Assembly: GCA_035627375.1 (NCBI GenBank)
Contig: DASPLX010000081.1
Span: forward strand, 1-18,865
Length of the DNA stretch: 18,865 nucleotides
From: DASPLX01 sp035627375
Lineage (GTDB): Bacteria; Pseudomonadota; Gammaproteobacteria; Burkholderiales; Burkholderiaceae_D
Reading direction: 5' to 3'
A program made the position numbers and the translations under genes. A model generated the notes under the pieces. That model ran no database searches. It was not told the DNA's origin and saw nothing but the letters and a program-made list of their open reading frames with translations. Of this stretch, positions 7,102 to 14,816 are shown one piece after another; the first letter of the stretch is position 1; the number at the start of each line of letters is the position of its first letter.

Positions 7102-8103
7102 TCATTGCTTCGATGCCGACGGCGGCTGCCGATCCTCGGAGGCTTCCTCCCGGCTTTTCTCGTGCGGTTTGACCGTCGAGCGGATCACCATCACCTTGTT
7201 GAGCACGTCGAACCAGAACGGTGCACCCAAGGTGGCCGCGAACGCCGTCAGCAGCCAGCCGAAGATCAGGATCAGCCAATCCGCCGGGCCGTTTAGGTCG
7301 CGTCCGAGCAGCGGCTTGCGGAAACCTTCCGGCCAGCCGATCGGCAGATTCAGCGAGCCGAGTTCTTTCCGGATGTCTTCGTACTTGCTGGCCGCATATC
7401 CTGCATCCGTGGCGGCCTTTTCGGCGCGCGCGATCATGACCGAGCGAACCGCGTCGTTGCGGTAGAGATGGTCCGCGATCGTGAAGGTATTGACGTTCAG
7501 CACGATGACCAGAAGCAGCGCGATGCAAAAGATGATGCGCTGCGTCGATCGCCTGTACCAACCCGATACGCGATCCATGGCGCTGTTGTACCACGCTTCG
7601 ATCAAAGTCTTGGCTTTGTTGATGTCGCCTTGCGCTGCATCAACCGCCATCAGCAGCACCCGCTGCACCGCCGGATTGGCGATATGCGCGACATTCTTCC
7701 GTATCGCCTCAAGGCTGATCGCGGACGTGCTCGCATCGCCGGCGGCATTCCCGGCTTGCGGGCCGCGGGCGGCGATGTCCATCAATGCCAGCGCAAAATT
7801 GGACGCCGGGATATAGGACGGCAGATTGTCCCCTTTGGCGAGCAAGCCCGGCCGCGCCTTCGGCGCCCGCGGCGCATACCCGTTCGGAAACAGGCTGAAG
7901 ATCAGCGGATGATTGTAGAAGGCAGTCGCCAGGTCGCTGCCCGACTTGTCATGCAGGAGTTCGCGGATGCCGTGCTCGAGATAGGCGGCGCGCGTCTTCA
8001 GCCACGACTCGATGCCTTCCCGGATGGCCGTGCACAGGACGCTGACGAGGATGTAGATGAAGACGATGCCGACAACGACTTCGAGGATCGCGGACCCGAA
8101 CAT
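7102..8103 (-). CDS. Three-TM membrane protein of unknown function, first gene of the endolysin cassette
   Basis: The product is 333 residues from the ATG at 8103. That start is preferred over the in-frame TTG at 8109 because AAGGGAG (8117-8111) is seven bases from the ATG and only one from the TTG. Membrane segments: about 6-26 (ILEVVVGIVFIYILVSVLCT), 189-207 (RIIFCIALLLVIVLNVNTF) and 275-299 (ending LGAPFWFD). Between TM1 and TM2 lies a soluble region of about 160 residues with SLEAIRKNVAHIANPAVQRVLL. The C-terminus is charged and disordered (PHEKSREEASEDRQPPSASKQ). The N-terminal VLCTAIREGIESWLKTR and C-terminal LGAPFWFDVLNK patterns are ones I recall from a widespread family of uncharacterised bacterial membrane proteins. 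A holin-like or anchor role for the endolysin is only an inference; it is much longer than typical holins. Confidence 0.8.
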   Translation of the reverse strand: MFGSAILEVVVGIVFIYILVSVLCTAIREGIESWLKTRAAYLEHGIRELLHDKSGSDLATAFYNHPLIFSLFPNGYAPRAPKARPGLLAKGDNLPSYIPASNFALALMDIAARGPQAGNAAGDASTSAISLEAIRKNVAHIANPAVQRVLLMAVDAAQGDINKAKTLIEAWYNSAMDRVSGWYRRSTQRIIFCIALLLVIVLNVNTFTIADHLYRNDAVRSVMIARAEKAATDAGYAASKYEDIRKELGSLNLPIGWPEGFRKPLLGRDLNGPADWLILIFGWLLTAFAATLGAPFWFDVLNKVMVIRSTVKPHEKSREEASEDRQPPSASKQ

Positions 8104-8234
8104 GTTCAATCTCCCTTGGAAAGCGGCGGCCGGCGAAAATGACGGATCTCCGGACCCGCGCCGGCCGGCGAATGCGCGAAGTCCAGTATAGGAAGGCAGG
8201 ATACCGCCGCCTAGCTGTCAAAAGGTGCAGGCGC

Positions 8235-8271
8235 AAACAAAAAGCGCGGTGAGGTCGCCCTACCGCGCTTT
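8235..8271 (-). terminator. Rho-independent terminator downstream of pckG
   Basis: AAAGCGCGGT (8241-8250) and ACCGCGCTTT (8262-8271) are perfect 10-bp arms around an 11-nt loop. Read on the minus strand the stem is followed by a T-rich run (TTTTTGTTT, ending at 8235). It lies 34 bases after the pckG stop and separates pckG from the membrane-protein cassette. Confidence 0.85.
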
Positions 8272-8305
8272 CCTGCGATGCCGCCGGCGAATCATCGCCG
8301 CCGCG

Positions 8306-10162
8306 TCATGCCGCGAGCCGCTTCTTCAATTCGGCTTTGGCCGCTTCGAGTTCCTGCGGCATACCCTGCTTGAGCTTGTCGAACAGCTCGTCATGCAGCT
8401 TGAGCTCGGCTTCCCAGGCCGCCTTGTCGATCGAAGTGATCTTGGCGAATTGCTCGGCCGTGAATTCGAGGCCGTCCCAGGTCAGGTCGCCGAACTCCGG
8501 CGTGATGCCGAAGATGTGCTCGACGCCGCCGGCCTTGCCTTCGATGCGGTCGAGCATCCACTTCAGGACGCGCATGTTGTCGCCGAAGCCGGGCCAGACG
8601 AACTTGCCGTTCTCGTCGGTGCGGAACCAGTTGACGCAATAGATGTTCGGGAGTTTCGCGCCGGAGGCGGCGATCTTCCCGCCCATGTCGAGCCAGTGCC
8701 GGAAATAGTCGCTCATGTTGTAGCCCATGAACGGCAGCATCGCGAACGGGTCGCGCCGCACGACGCCTTGCTGACCGGCCGCGGCGGCGGTGGTCTCCGA
8801 ACCCATGGTCGCGGCCATGTAGACGCCTTCGATCCAGTTGCGCGCCTCGGTCACGAGCGGCACGGTGGTCGAGCGGCGGCCGCCGAAGATGAAGGCCGAG
8901 ATCGGCACGCCGGCCGGATCGTCCCAGGCCGGATCGAGCACCGGGTTCTGCGTGGCGGGCACCGTGAAGCGCGCGTTCGGATGCGCCGCCTTGCGGCCCG
9001 ACTGCCTGGCGATTTCCGGCGTCCAGTCCTGGCCCTGCCAGTCGATCAGGTGCGCGGGCGCTTCCTTGGTCATGCCTTCCCACCAGACGTCGCCGTCGTC
9101 GGTCAGCGCGACATTGGTGAAGATGGTGTTGGCGTTCAGCGACGACATGCAGTTCGAATTGGTCGCCGTGTTGGTGCCGGGAGCCACGCCGAAATAGCCG
9201 GCTTCCGGATTGATCGCGTACAGGCGGCCATCCTTGCCCGGCTTGATCCAGGCGATATCGTCGCCGATCGTCGTCACCTTCCAGCCGTTGAAGGCTTTCG
9301 GCGGGATCATCATCGCGAAGTTGGTCTTGCCGCAGGCCGACGGGAACGCCGCCGCGACGTAATGCTTCTTCCCTTCCGGCGATTCGACGCCGAGGATCAG
9401 CATGTGCTCGGCCAGCCAGCCCTGGTCGCGCCCCATGGTGGAAGCGATGCGCAACGCGAAGCACTTCTTGCCGAGCAGCGCGTTGCCGCCGTAGCCCGAG
9501 CCGAAGGACCAGATCTCGCGGGTTTCCGGATAGTGGACGATGTACTTGGTCGGATTGCAGGGCCAGGCCACGTCCTTCTGGCCGGCCGCCAGGGGCGCGC
9601 CGACCGTGTGCACGCAAGGCACGAATTCGCCGTCGGCGCCCAGCACCTCATAGACCGCGCGGCCCATGCGCGTCATGATGCGCATGTTGACGGCGACATA
9701 GGGCGAGTCGGACAGTTCGATGCCGATATGGGCGATCGGCGAACCGAGCGGGCCCATCGAGAACGGCACCACGTACATGGTGCGGCCGCGCATGCAGCCG
9801 TCGAACAGGCCGTTCAAGGTCGCGCGCATGTCGGCCGGAGCGACCCAGTTGTTGGTCGGGCCGGCGTCTTCCTGTTTTTCGCTGCAGATGTAGGTGCGGT
9901 CTTCGACGCGCGCCACGTCCGACGGGTCGGAGCAGGCCAGGTAGCTGTTCGGCCGCTTGGCGTCGTTCAGCTTCTTCATGGTGCCGGCGGCGACCATCTC
10001 GGCGCACAGCCGATCGTATTCCTCTTGCGAGCCGTCGCACCAATAGATGCGGTCCGGCTTGGTCAACGTGGCGATCTCGGCGACCCAGCTGACGAGCTTC
10101 GGGTGCTTGACGTAGGCGGGAGCATTCACTGTCGCGATGCCCTCCATGACGGGTTGGTTCAT
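8306..10162 (-). CDS. pckG: Phosphoenolpyruvate carboxykinase (GTP)
   Basis: Gluconeogenic enzyme converting oxaloacetate plus GTP to phosphoenolpyruvate, GDP and CO2 in the cytosol. The product is 618 residues, the normal length of GTP-type PEPCK. Diagnostic motifs are the P-loop FPSACGKTN (273-281) with Cys277, Lys279 and Thr280, the kinase-2 stretch TIGDDIAWIK (298-307), RVEDRTYICS near the N-terminus (PEP and oxaloacetate contacts), NCMSSLNANTIFTNVA, and FIFGGRRSTTVPLV. ATP-type enzymes lack this pattern. The ATG at 10162 is preferred over the TTG just before it because GGAGGT (10176-10171) is eight bases from the ATG. An intrinsic terminator follows the gene. It is divergent from a D-2-hydroxyacid dehydrogenase across a 397-base intergenic region with visible repeat elements, which suggests carbon-source control. 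Confidence 0.98.
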   Translation of the reverse strand: MNQPVMEGIATVNAPAYVKHPKLVSWVAEIATLTKPDRIYWCDGSQEEYDRLCAEMVAAGTMKKLNDAKRPNSYLACSDPSDVARVEDRTYICSEKQEDAGPTNNWVAPADMRATLNGLFDGCMRGRTMYVVPFSMGPLGSPIAHIGIELSDSPYVAVNMRIMTRMGRAVYEVLGADGEFVPCVHTVGAPLAAGQKDVAWPCNPTKYIVHYPETREIWSFGSGYGGNALLGKKCFALRIASTMGRDQGWLAEHMLILGVESPEGKKHYVAAAFPSACGKTNFAMMIPPKAFNGWKVTTIGDDIAWIKPGKDGRLYAINPEAGYFGVAPGTNTATNSNCMSSLNANTIFTNVALTDDGDVWWEGMTKEAPAHLIDWQGQDWTPEIARQSGRKAAHPNARFTVPATQNPVLDPAWDDPAGVPISAFIFGGRRSTTVPLVTEARNWIEGVYMAATMGSETTAAAAGQQGVVRRDPFAMLPFMGYNMSDYFRHWLDMGGKIAASGAKLPNIYCVNWFRTDENGKFVWPGFGDNMRVLKWMLDRIEGKAGGVEHIFGITPEFGDLTWDGLEFTAEQFAKITSIDKAAWEAELKLHDELFDKLKQGMPQELEAAKAELKKRLAA

Positions 10163-10559
10163 CAAAAACTACCTCCAATGCCAATAAAGAAATCGGTCTT
10201 GTCCCGGCACGGCAGGATCGTCGTTCTTGCTGCCCGGGTGCTGATCCGAGGCGCTGCCAGGATGGCGGTACGGCGGTCTTGTCGAGGCGCGACCGCTTGC
10301 AGTCGGCTGCACGGTCGCATTGCCCGCGTTGGAATTCTTGATTTTCCGGGCTGGTGGGGCATGCTCGCAGCGGCGGAGGAGCGCCATCATGCGAAAAATT
10401 GCTGGCGATTGTACACCCTGAAAAGCCGTTTTCAGGCTGTTTTCCATCAAAAATGTAGTAAAAATGGTTGAGTAATGTAGTAAATTAATTGCTGATCCGG
10501 CAGATGCGTTGCTTTCCTACTAGACTGACGGTTTTTTACGCGTTTTATCGCTTTCTTCC
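10163..10559. promoter_or_regulatory. Divergent regulatory region between pckG and the dehydrogenase gene
   Basis: No gene is supported here. For pckG (minus strand) a good -10 TACAAT lies at 10413-10408 with no clear -35. Instead CCTGAAAA-GCCG-TTTTCAGG (10417-10436) forms a perfect 8-bp-arm dyad exactly where the -35 should be. Further upstream an 11-base direct repeat AATGTAGTAAA occurs at 10452-10462 and 10474-10484, two helical turns apart. The dyad could be a repressor or activator site and the repeats could be tandem activator sites. No convincing promoter was found for the plus-strand dehydrogenase, and its ATG lacks a Shine-Dalgarno sequence. Confidence 0.5.
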
Positions 10560-11546
10560 ATGAAAATCGCCATTCTCGACGACTATCAGGACAGCGTCCG
10601 CCATCTCGATTGTTTCCGCCTGCTCGACGGCCATGAGGTCAAGATCTTCACGAATACCGCGCGCGGCGTCGGGCAGCTGGCGATCCGCCTGGCCGAATTC
10701 GAAGCCCTGGTCTTGATTCGCGAACGCACCGCGATCACCCGCGCCTTGCTGGCCAAGCTGCCGCGGCTGAAGCTGATTTCCCAGACCGGCAAGGTGAGCG
10801 GTCATGTCGATGTCGCGGCCGCGACCGAGCGCGGGGTCGTCATCGTCGAAGGAACGGGCGACCCGACCGCGCCGGCGGAACTGACCTGGGCGCTCATCAT
10901 GGCCGCCGCGCGCAAGCTGCCGCAATACGCCGCCCTGCTCAAGGAAGGACTGTGGCAAGCGGCGTCGCTGCAGCCGGATGGCAATACGCTCGGCGTCACG
11001 CTGAAAGGCAAGACGCTCGCCATCTGGGGCTATGGCAAGATCGGCCGCATGATCGCCGGTTACGGCCGGGCTTTCGGCATGTGCGTGACGGTCTGGGGCA
11101 GCGAAGCGAGCCGTGCGCAGGCGGTCGCGGACGGCCATTGCGCCGCCGCGTCGAGGGAAGCGTTCTTCGCCGAGGCCGACGTGCTGAGCCTGCATTTGCG
11201 CCTGAACGATGCCACGCGCGGCATCGTGACGGCCGCCGATCTCGCGCGCATGAAGCCGAGCGCCCTCTTCGTCAACACCAGCCGCGCCGAGCTGGTGGCC
11301 GCCGGCGCGCTCGAGGCTGCATTGTCGAACCGGCGGCCCGGCTTCGCCGCGCTCGACGTCTTCGAGACCGAACCGCTGCCGAAGGAATCGCCGCTGCTGC
11401 GGATGGACAACGTGGTCGCCACGCCGCATCTCGGCTACGTCGAGAAGAACAGCTACGAGCTGTACTTCGGCGCGGCGTTTCAAAACATTGTCGATTTCGC
11501 CGCCGGCGCGCCCAAGAACGTGCTGAACCCGCAAGCGCTCGCCTGA
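10560..11546 (+). CDS. D-2-hydroxyacid dehydrogenase family protein
   Basis: NAD(P)-dependent oxidoreductase of 328 residues that would interconvert a 2-ketoacid and a D-2-hydroxyacid in the cytosol. The Rossmann motif is GYGKIGRMIAGYGRAFGM (157-174; GxGxxG at 157-162). The catalytic set expected for the family is present: Arg242 in NTSRAEL, Glu271 in DVFETEP and His290 in TPHLGYVE. The N-terminal substrate-binding part starts MKIAILDDYQDSVRHL, typical of the phosphoglycerate dehydrogenase-like subgroup annotated only as D-2-hydroxyacid dehydrogenase. Substrate cannot be deduced. It lacks the C-terminal ACT domain of serA, so it is not the long serine-biosynthesis type. It ends seven bases from the convergent S8 protease gene. 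Confidence 0.92.
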   Translation: MKIAILDDYQDSVRHLDCFRLLDGHEVKIFTNTARGVGQLAIRLAEFEALVLIRERTAITRALLAKLPRLKLISQTGKVSGHVDVAAATERGVVIVEGTGDPTAPAELTWALIMAAARKLPQYAALLKEGLWQAASLQPDGNTLGVTLKGKTLAIWGYGKIGRMIAGYGRAFGMCVTVWGSEASRAQAVADGHCAAASREAFFAEADVLSLHLRLNDATRGIVTAADLARMKPSALFVNTSRAELVAAGALEAALSNRRPGFAALDVFETEPLPKESPLLRMDNVVATPHLGYVEKNSYELYFGAAFQNIVDFAAGAPKNVLNPQALA

Positions 11547-11553
11547 CCCCTGC

Positions 11554-12750
11554 CTACTGTTGCGGGCAGCGCACCAGCCCGGCGCCGACGTCGAGCGGGT
11601 CGAAGCCTTGCTTGAAGCCCTCGGTCACGGTCGAGCCGATCAGGCGCGCGGTCAGGTCGATCGCATTCAGCCGGCCCTCCGCCTTGAGCTTCTGGGCCCA
11701 GGTCGCCGCCACGCCGGCGACATGCGGCGTCGCCATGCTGGTGCCGTTGAAGGCGACGAGGCCGCCGCCGGCCTGCGCCGACACGACATTGACGCCCGGC
11801 CCCGACAGGTTGGCGCCGGTATTCGAGAAACTGGCGACGGTGAAGCCCTGCGCCCCGGTCTGGATCGCGGCGACCGAGACGATGCCTTGCGACACTGCCG
11901 GCGGACTGACCGAGACCTCCCAGAATTCGCCCTGCTTGCGATTACTCTCGTTGCCCGCCGCGGCCACGATCAACGCCGTCTGCGAGAACAGGCTGCGCGC
12001 TTGGACATGCGCGGCCAGCGCTTCGAAGAACTCGACATTCCGGCGATAACCTTCGAGCGCACGCGAAGTGGCCACCTCGGGCGGCAGGCCGCGTCGCTCC
12101 AGCTCTTTTTGATAGCCCGGGAAATCGATGCCGAGCGACATCGAAACGACGTTCGCGCCGTTCTCGACCGCCCACAGGATGGCGCTGCAGATCTGCTCGC
12201 TCGAGCCGCCGCCGTCGCGTCCGAGCACCTTGCCGATCAACGCCTTCTTGACGCCGCGCGCGACGCCGATGCGCGTGCCGTTGACATCGCGCCCGAAAAT
12301 CGTGCCCGCGCAATGGGTGCCGTGGCCGTGTTCGTCGCCGTCGCCTTCGCCCGTGAAGTCTTGCTGCAGCAAATCGATGCCGTTGAACGCGGCATGGCCG
12401 GCATCGATGCCGGTGTCGATGACGGCAACCACGATGCCGTCGCCGTCGAAGGGTGAGCTGTCGGCGCCCACTGCTTGCACGCCCCAGGCCGTTTGCTGGT
12501 TGGCGACGTCGACCAGTTCCTGGTTGGCGGCGCGCTGCGGCGCGATCAATTTCATCGGCATGACCGGCGCGCTGGCCACGACTTCGGGATTGCGCGCCAG
12601 TTCGGCGACTTCCTTCTTCTTCAAGTCCCTGACTTCGAAGGCAACGTCGAAGGCCAGGGAGGGCCTGCCGGCCATGGCCGGGAACACTCTTGCGAACGGA
12701 TCGCCGGTCATCGATTGCCGGCTCGTCAATACGATGTACTTGTCGTCCAT
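11554..12750 (-). CDS. Subtilisin-like S8 serine peptidase without a signal peptide
   Basis: Serine protease of 398 residues with the full S8 triad: Asp112 in VVAVIDTGID, His143 in HGHGTHCAGTIFG and Ser338 in FNGTSMATPHVAG, plus the oxyanion Asn267 in AAAGNES. Residues 1-95 precede the catalytic domain and resemble an I9-type propeptide/inhibitor region (FDVAFEVRDLKKKEVAELARNPEVVASAPV). An insertion of about 45 residues (roughly 210-255, PGYQKELERRGLPPEVATSR) sits between the SMSLG strand and the AAAGN loop. The N-terminus MDDKYIVLTSRQSMTG is not a signal peptide, so it is either intracellular or exported by a non-Sec route. No dedicated secretion genes are nearby. It diverges from the PHB depolymerase gene. 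Family assignment is firm; substrate is unknown. Confidence 0.93.
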   Translation of the reverse strand: MDDKYIVLTSRQSMTGDPFARVFPAMAGRPSLAFDVAFEVRDLKKKEVAELARNPEVVASAPVMPMKLIAPQRAANQELVDVANQQTAWGVQAVGADSSPFDGDGIVVAVIDTGIDAGHAAFNGIDLLQQDFTGEGDGDEHGHGTHCAGTIFGRDVNGTRIGVARGVKKALIGKVLGRDGGGSSEQICSAILWAVENGANVVSMSLGIDFPGYQKELERRGLPPEVATSRALEGYRRNVEFFEALAAHVQARSLFSQTALIVAAAGNESNRKQGEFWEVSVSPPAVSQGIVSVAAIQTGAQGFTVASFSNTGANLSGPGVNVVSAQAGGGLVAFNGTSMATPHVAGVAATWAQKLKAEGRLNAIDLTARLIGSTVTEGFKQGFDPLDVGAGLVRCPQQ

Positions 12751-13061
12751 GCTTCACTCGCTTTCTGGAAAGGCGCCCAAGCCTACTGCCTTGGCGCGGA
12801 TGATCGACAGCGGTCGACCACGAAACACCGCCGCCAGGCGGCGGTGATGCGGGCAAGATCTCCCGGCGCGCGACGCGCACCGTCGCCGGCTCGCATTCCG
12901 TAACGATAGGTGAGGCCGGTCGCTGAAATTTGATGCGGCACAAAGGGCCCGTGAACAATGCACGATGCTTGCGCTGCCCGCTTTCGCCGACGACCGTGCA
13001 CTCTATGCTGGAAGCACATTCAGACAGATCGACGAATCCGGCAGCCATCGAGGAGCAAGCA
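12751..13061. promoter_or_regulatory. Divergent region between the S8 protease and PHB depolymerase genes, with a 21-bp palindrome
   Basis: No gene is supported. CACCGCCGCC (12826-12835) and GGCGGCGGTG (12837-12846) form perfect 10-bp arms around a single A. As DNA this is a symmetric protein-binding site candidate. No T-run follows on either strand. No convincing -10/-35 pair was found on either strand. An open frame enters this region from 12930 but is discounted as the start of the depolymerase. Confidence 0.4.
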
Positions 13062-14816
13062 TTGGGAACGATTTCATTCCGCGCGGCGAGCGCCGCCCTA
13101 TTTGCCGCGTTGCAGGTGTTGGCGCCGGCGGCGCTCGCGCAATCGGGCAATCTCGAGCCGGTCGCCGGCTTCGGCTCGAATCCCGGCAACCTGCAGATGT
13201 TCAAGTACGTGCCGCGCAATCTCGATCGCGGGCGGCCGCTGGTCGTGGCCTTGCACGGCTGCACGCAACGGGCGGCCGACTACGACGACGAAACCGGTTG
13301 GACCATGCTGGCCGACAAGCTGCGCTTCGCCTTGTTGTTGCCGCAACAGCAGAAGGCGAACAACGATCGGCTGTGCTTCAACTGGTTCCTGGCGGAGGAT
13401 CATCAGCGCGAAAAAGGAGAAGCCAGGTCGATTCGCGAAATGATCGACCGGATGAAGGCGGACCATGCGGTCGATCCGAAGAACATCTATATCACCGGAC
13501 TGTCCGCCGGCGGCGCAATGACCGCGGTAATGCTGGCCGCCTATCCGGAGCTGTTCGTGGCGGGGGCCAGCATCGCCGGCGTGCCGTACAAATGCGCCAG
13601 CGACACGATCGCGGCATTGACCAATTGCGGCGTGTTCGGCGGGAGCATGCAAGACCTGACGCCGAAGCAATGGGGCGACCTGGTGCGCTCCGCCACGACG
13701 CATCGCGGCAAGTTTCCGCGCATCTCGCTATGGCATGGCAGCGACGACACCACCGTCAAGCCGAAGGACATGCAGGAATTGATGGAGCAATGGACCAACG
13801 TGCTCGGCATCGACCAGACGCCCGAGATCACCGAGACCGTCAACGGCCGGGTGCGGCACCAGGTGTTCGAGGACGCCGGCGGCAAGGCGCTGGTCGAGAC
13901 CTGGCTGGTCGCCGGCATGAAGCACGGCACGCCGATCGATCCCGGCCCTGGCGAGGATCAATGCGGACTGCGGCCGCATGCGGAGCACATCATCGAGGCC
14001 GGCATCTGCTCGAGCTATCGGATCGTCAAGTTCTGGGGGCTCGACAACCAGGCGCCGACCGTCGCGATCGCCTCGGCTTCCGCCAGCGGCACCACGATCA
14101 CCGTGAGCGGCGTCGCGGCCGACCCGGACGGCTTCGTCGCGCGCGTCACGGCATCGCTCGCCGGCAAGCATGCGCAGATGGAAAAGGACGCGGTGGGCAC
14201 CGGCGACTGGTCGGTCGTGTTCGACAATCTGCCCGACAATGCGCGCTACCTGCCGATCGTCACCGCGCGCGACGATCAAGGCGCCGCCGTCACGCTAAGG
14301 GCGGCCCAACCGGTCGTCGTCGGCAGCCCGCCAGCGAACCTGCCGCCGGAATTGAGCATCGCCGAGCAGACCGTGCAAGGCACCTGCATCTCGGTCCAAG
14401 GCAGCGCCAGCGACAGCGACGGCAGCGTCGAACGGGTCGAGATCGCGCTGGGCGACACCGGCTTCAAGCCGGCGCTCCTGAATGGCCGCGGCTACGGCTT
14501 CACGCAATGCAACCTGGCCGAAGGACAATATGCCGTCAAGGCCAAGGCTACCGACGAACTGGGCGCATCGACGCAGGTCGCCGGACGCACGCTGGCGGTG
14601 GAACGGCAACTGGAAAGCGCCAGCGCGACCTGGCAAGAGCATATGAATGCCGGCCGGCTGAAGGTCCAGCGGCCGCCGTGCCGCAGCGGCTTCGGCGCTT
14701 GCGACGAAGACTTCGCGGTGATCTTCCGCCGCCATGGCGCCGCCGCGTTCCCGCTCCACCGGGCGCCGCGTTCGGGCGCCTGGTATGTCGATGCGGAGAA
14801 GGCGAAACAGAACTAA
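13062..14816 (+). CDS. Secreted PHB depolymerase-family esterase with Ig-like repeats
   Basis: Alpha/beta hydrolase of the esterase_phb family, expected to act outside the cell on poly(3-hydroxybutyrate) or a related ester. The chosen start is TTG at 13062: AGGAG (13051-13055) is six bases upstream and the protein then begins with a signal peptide (FRAASAALFAALQVLAPAALA, cleavage about 26/27 before QSG). Catalytic residues are Ser148 in GLSAGG, Asp229 in HGSDDTTV and His288 in GMKHGT; LHGC (64-67) forms the oxyanion region. After about residue 325 come two similar beta-sandwich repeats, each opening with APTVAIA/PPELSIA and containing (S)DSDGSV or DPDGFV. A C-terminal domain with SATWQEHMNAGRLKVQ follows; related AGR-containing tails occur in PHB depolymerases and chitinases as binding domains. 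Length is 584 residues. Exact polymer specificity is not provable here. Confidence 0.88.
   Translation: MGTISFRAASAALFAALQVLAPAALAQSGNLEPVAGFGSNPGNLQMFKYVPRNLDRGRPLVVALHGCTQRAADYDDETGWTMLADKLRFALLLPQQQKANNDRLCFNWFLAEDHQREKGEARSIREMIDRMKADHAVDPKNIYITGLSAGGAMTAVMLAAYPELFVAGASIAGVPYKCASDTIAALTNCGVFGGSMQDLTPKQWGDLVRSATTHRGKFPRISLWHGSDDTTVKPKDMQELMEQWTNVLGIDQTPEITETVNGRVRHQVFEDAGGKALVETWLVAGMKHGTPIDPGPGEDQCGLRPHAEHIIEAGICSSYRIVKFWGLDNQAPTVAIASASASGTTITVSGVAADPDGFVARVTASLAGKHAQMEKDAVGTGDWSVVFDNLPDNARYLPIVTARDDQGAAVTLRAAQPVVVGSPPANLPPELSIAEQTVQGTCISVQGSASDSDGSVERVEIALGDTGFKPALLNGRGYGFTQCNLAEGQYAVKAKATDELGASTQVAGRTLAVERQLESASATWQEHMNAGRLKVQRPPCRSGFGACDEDFAVIFRRHGAAAFPLHRAPRSGAWYVDAEKAKQN

Noticed and set aside
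6255..7172. Plus-strand open frame of 305 codons over the endolysin gene
   Set aside because: It is antisense to the clear GH19 motifs on the minus strand.
8225..10471. Plus-strand open frame of 748 codons
   Set aside because: It is antisense to pckG, whose assignment is certain, and its His/Arg/Val-rich product has no protein-like motifs.
12930..13061. Upstream extension of the PHB depolymerase
   Set aside because: The signal peptide and a properly spaced AGGAG define the TTG at 13062; the 44 preceding codons would bury the signal peptide.
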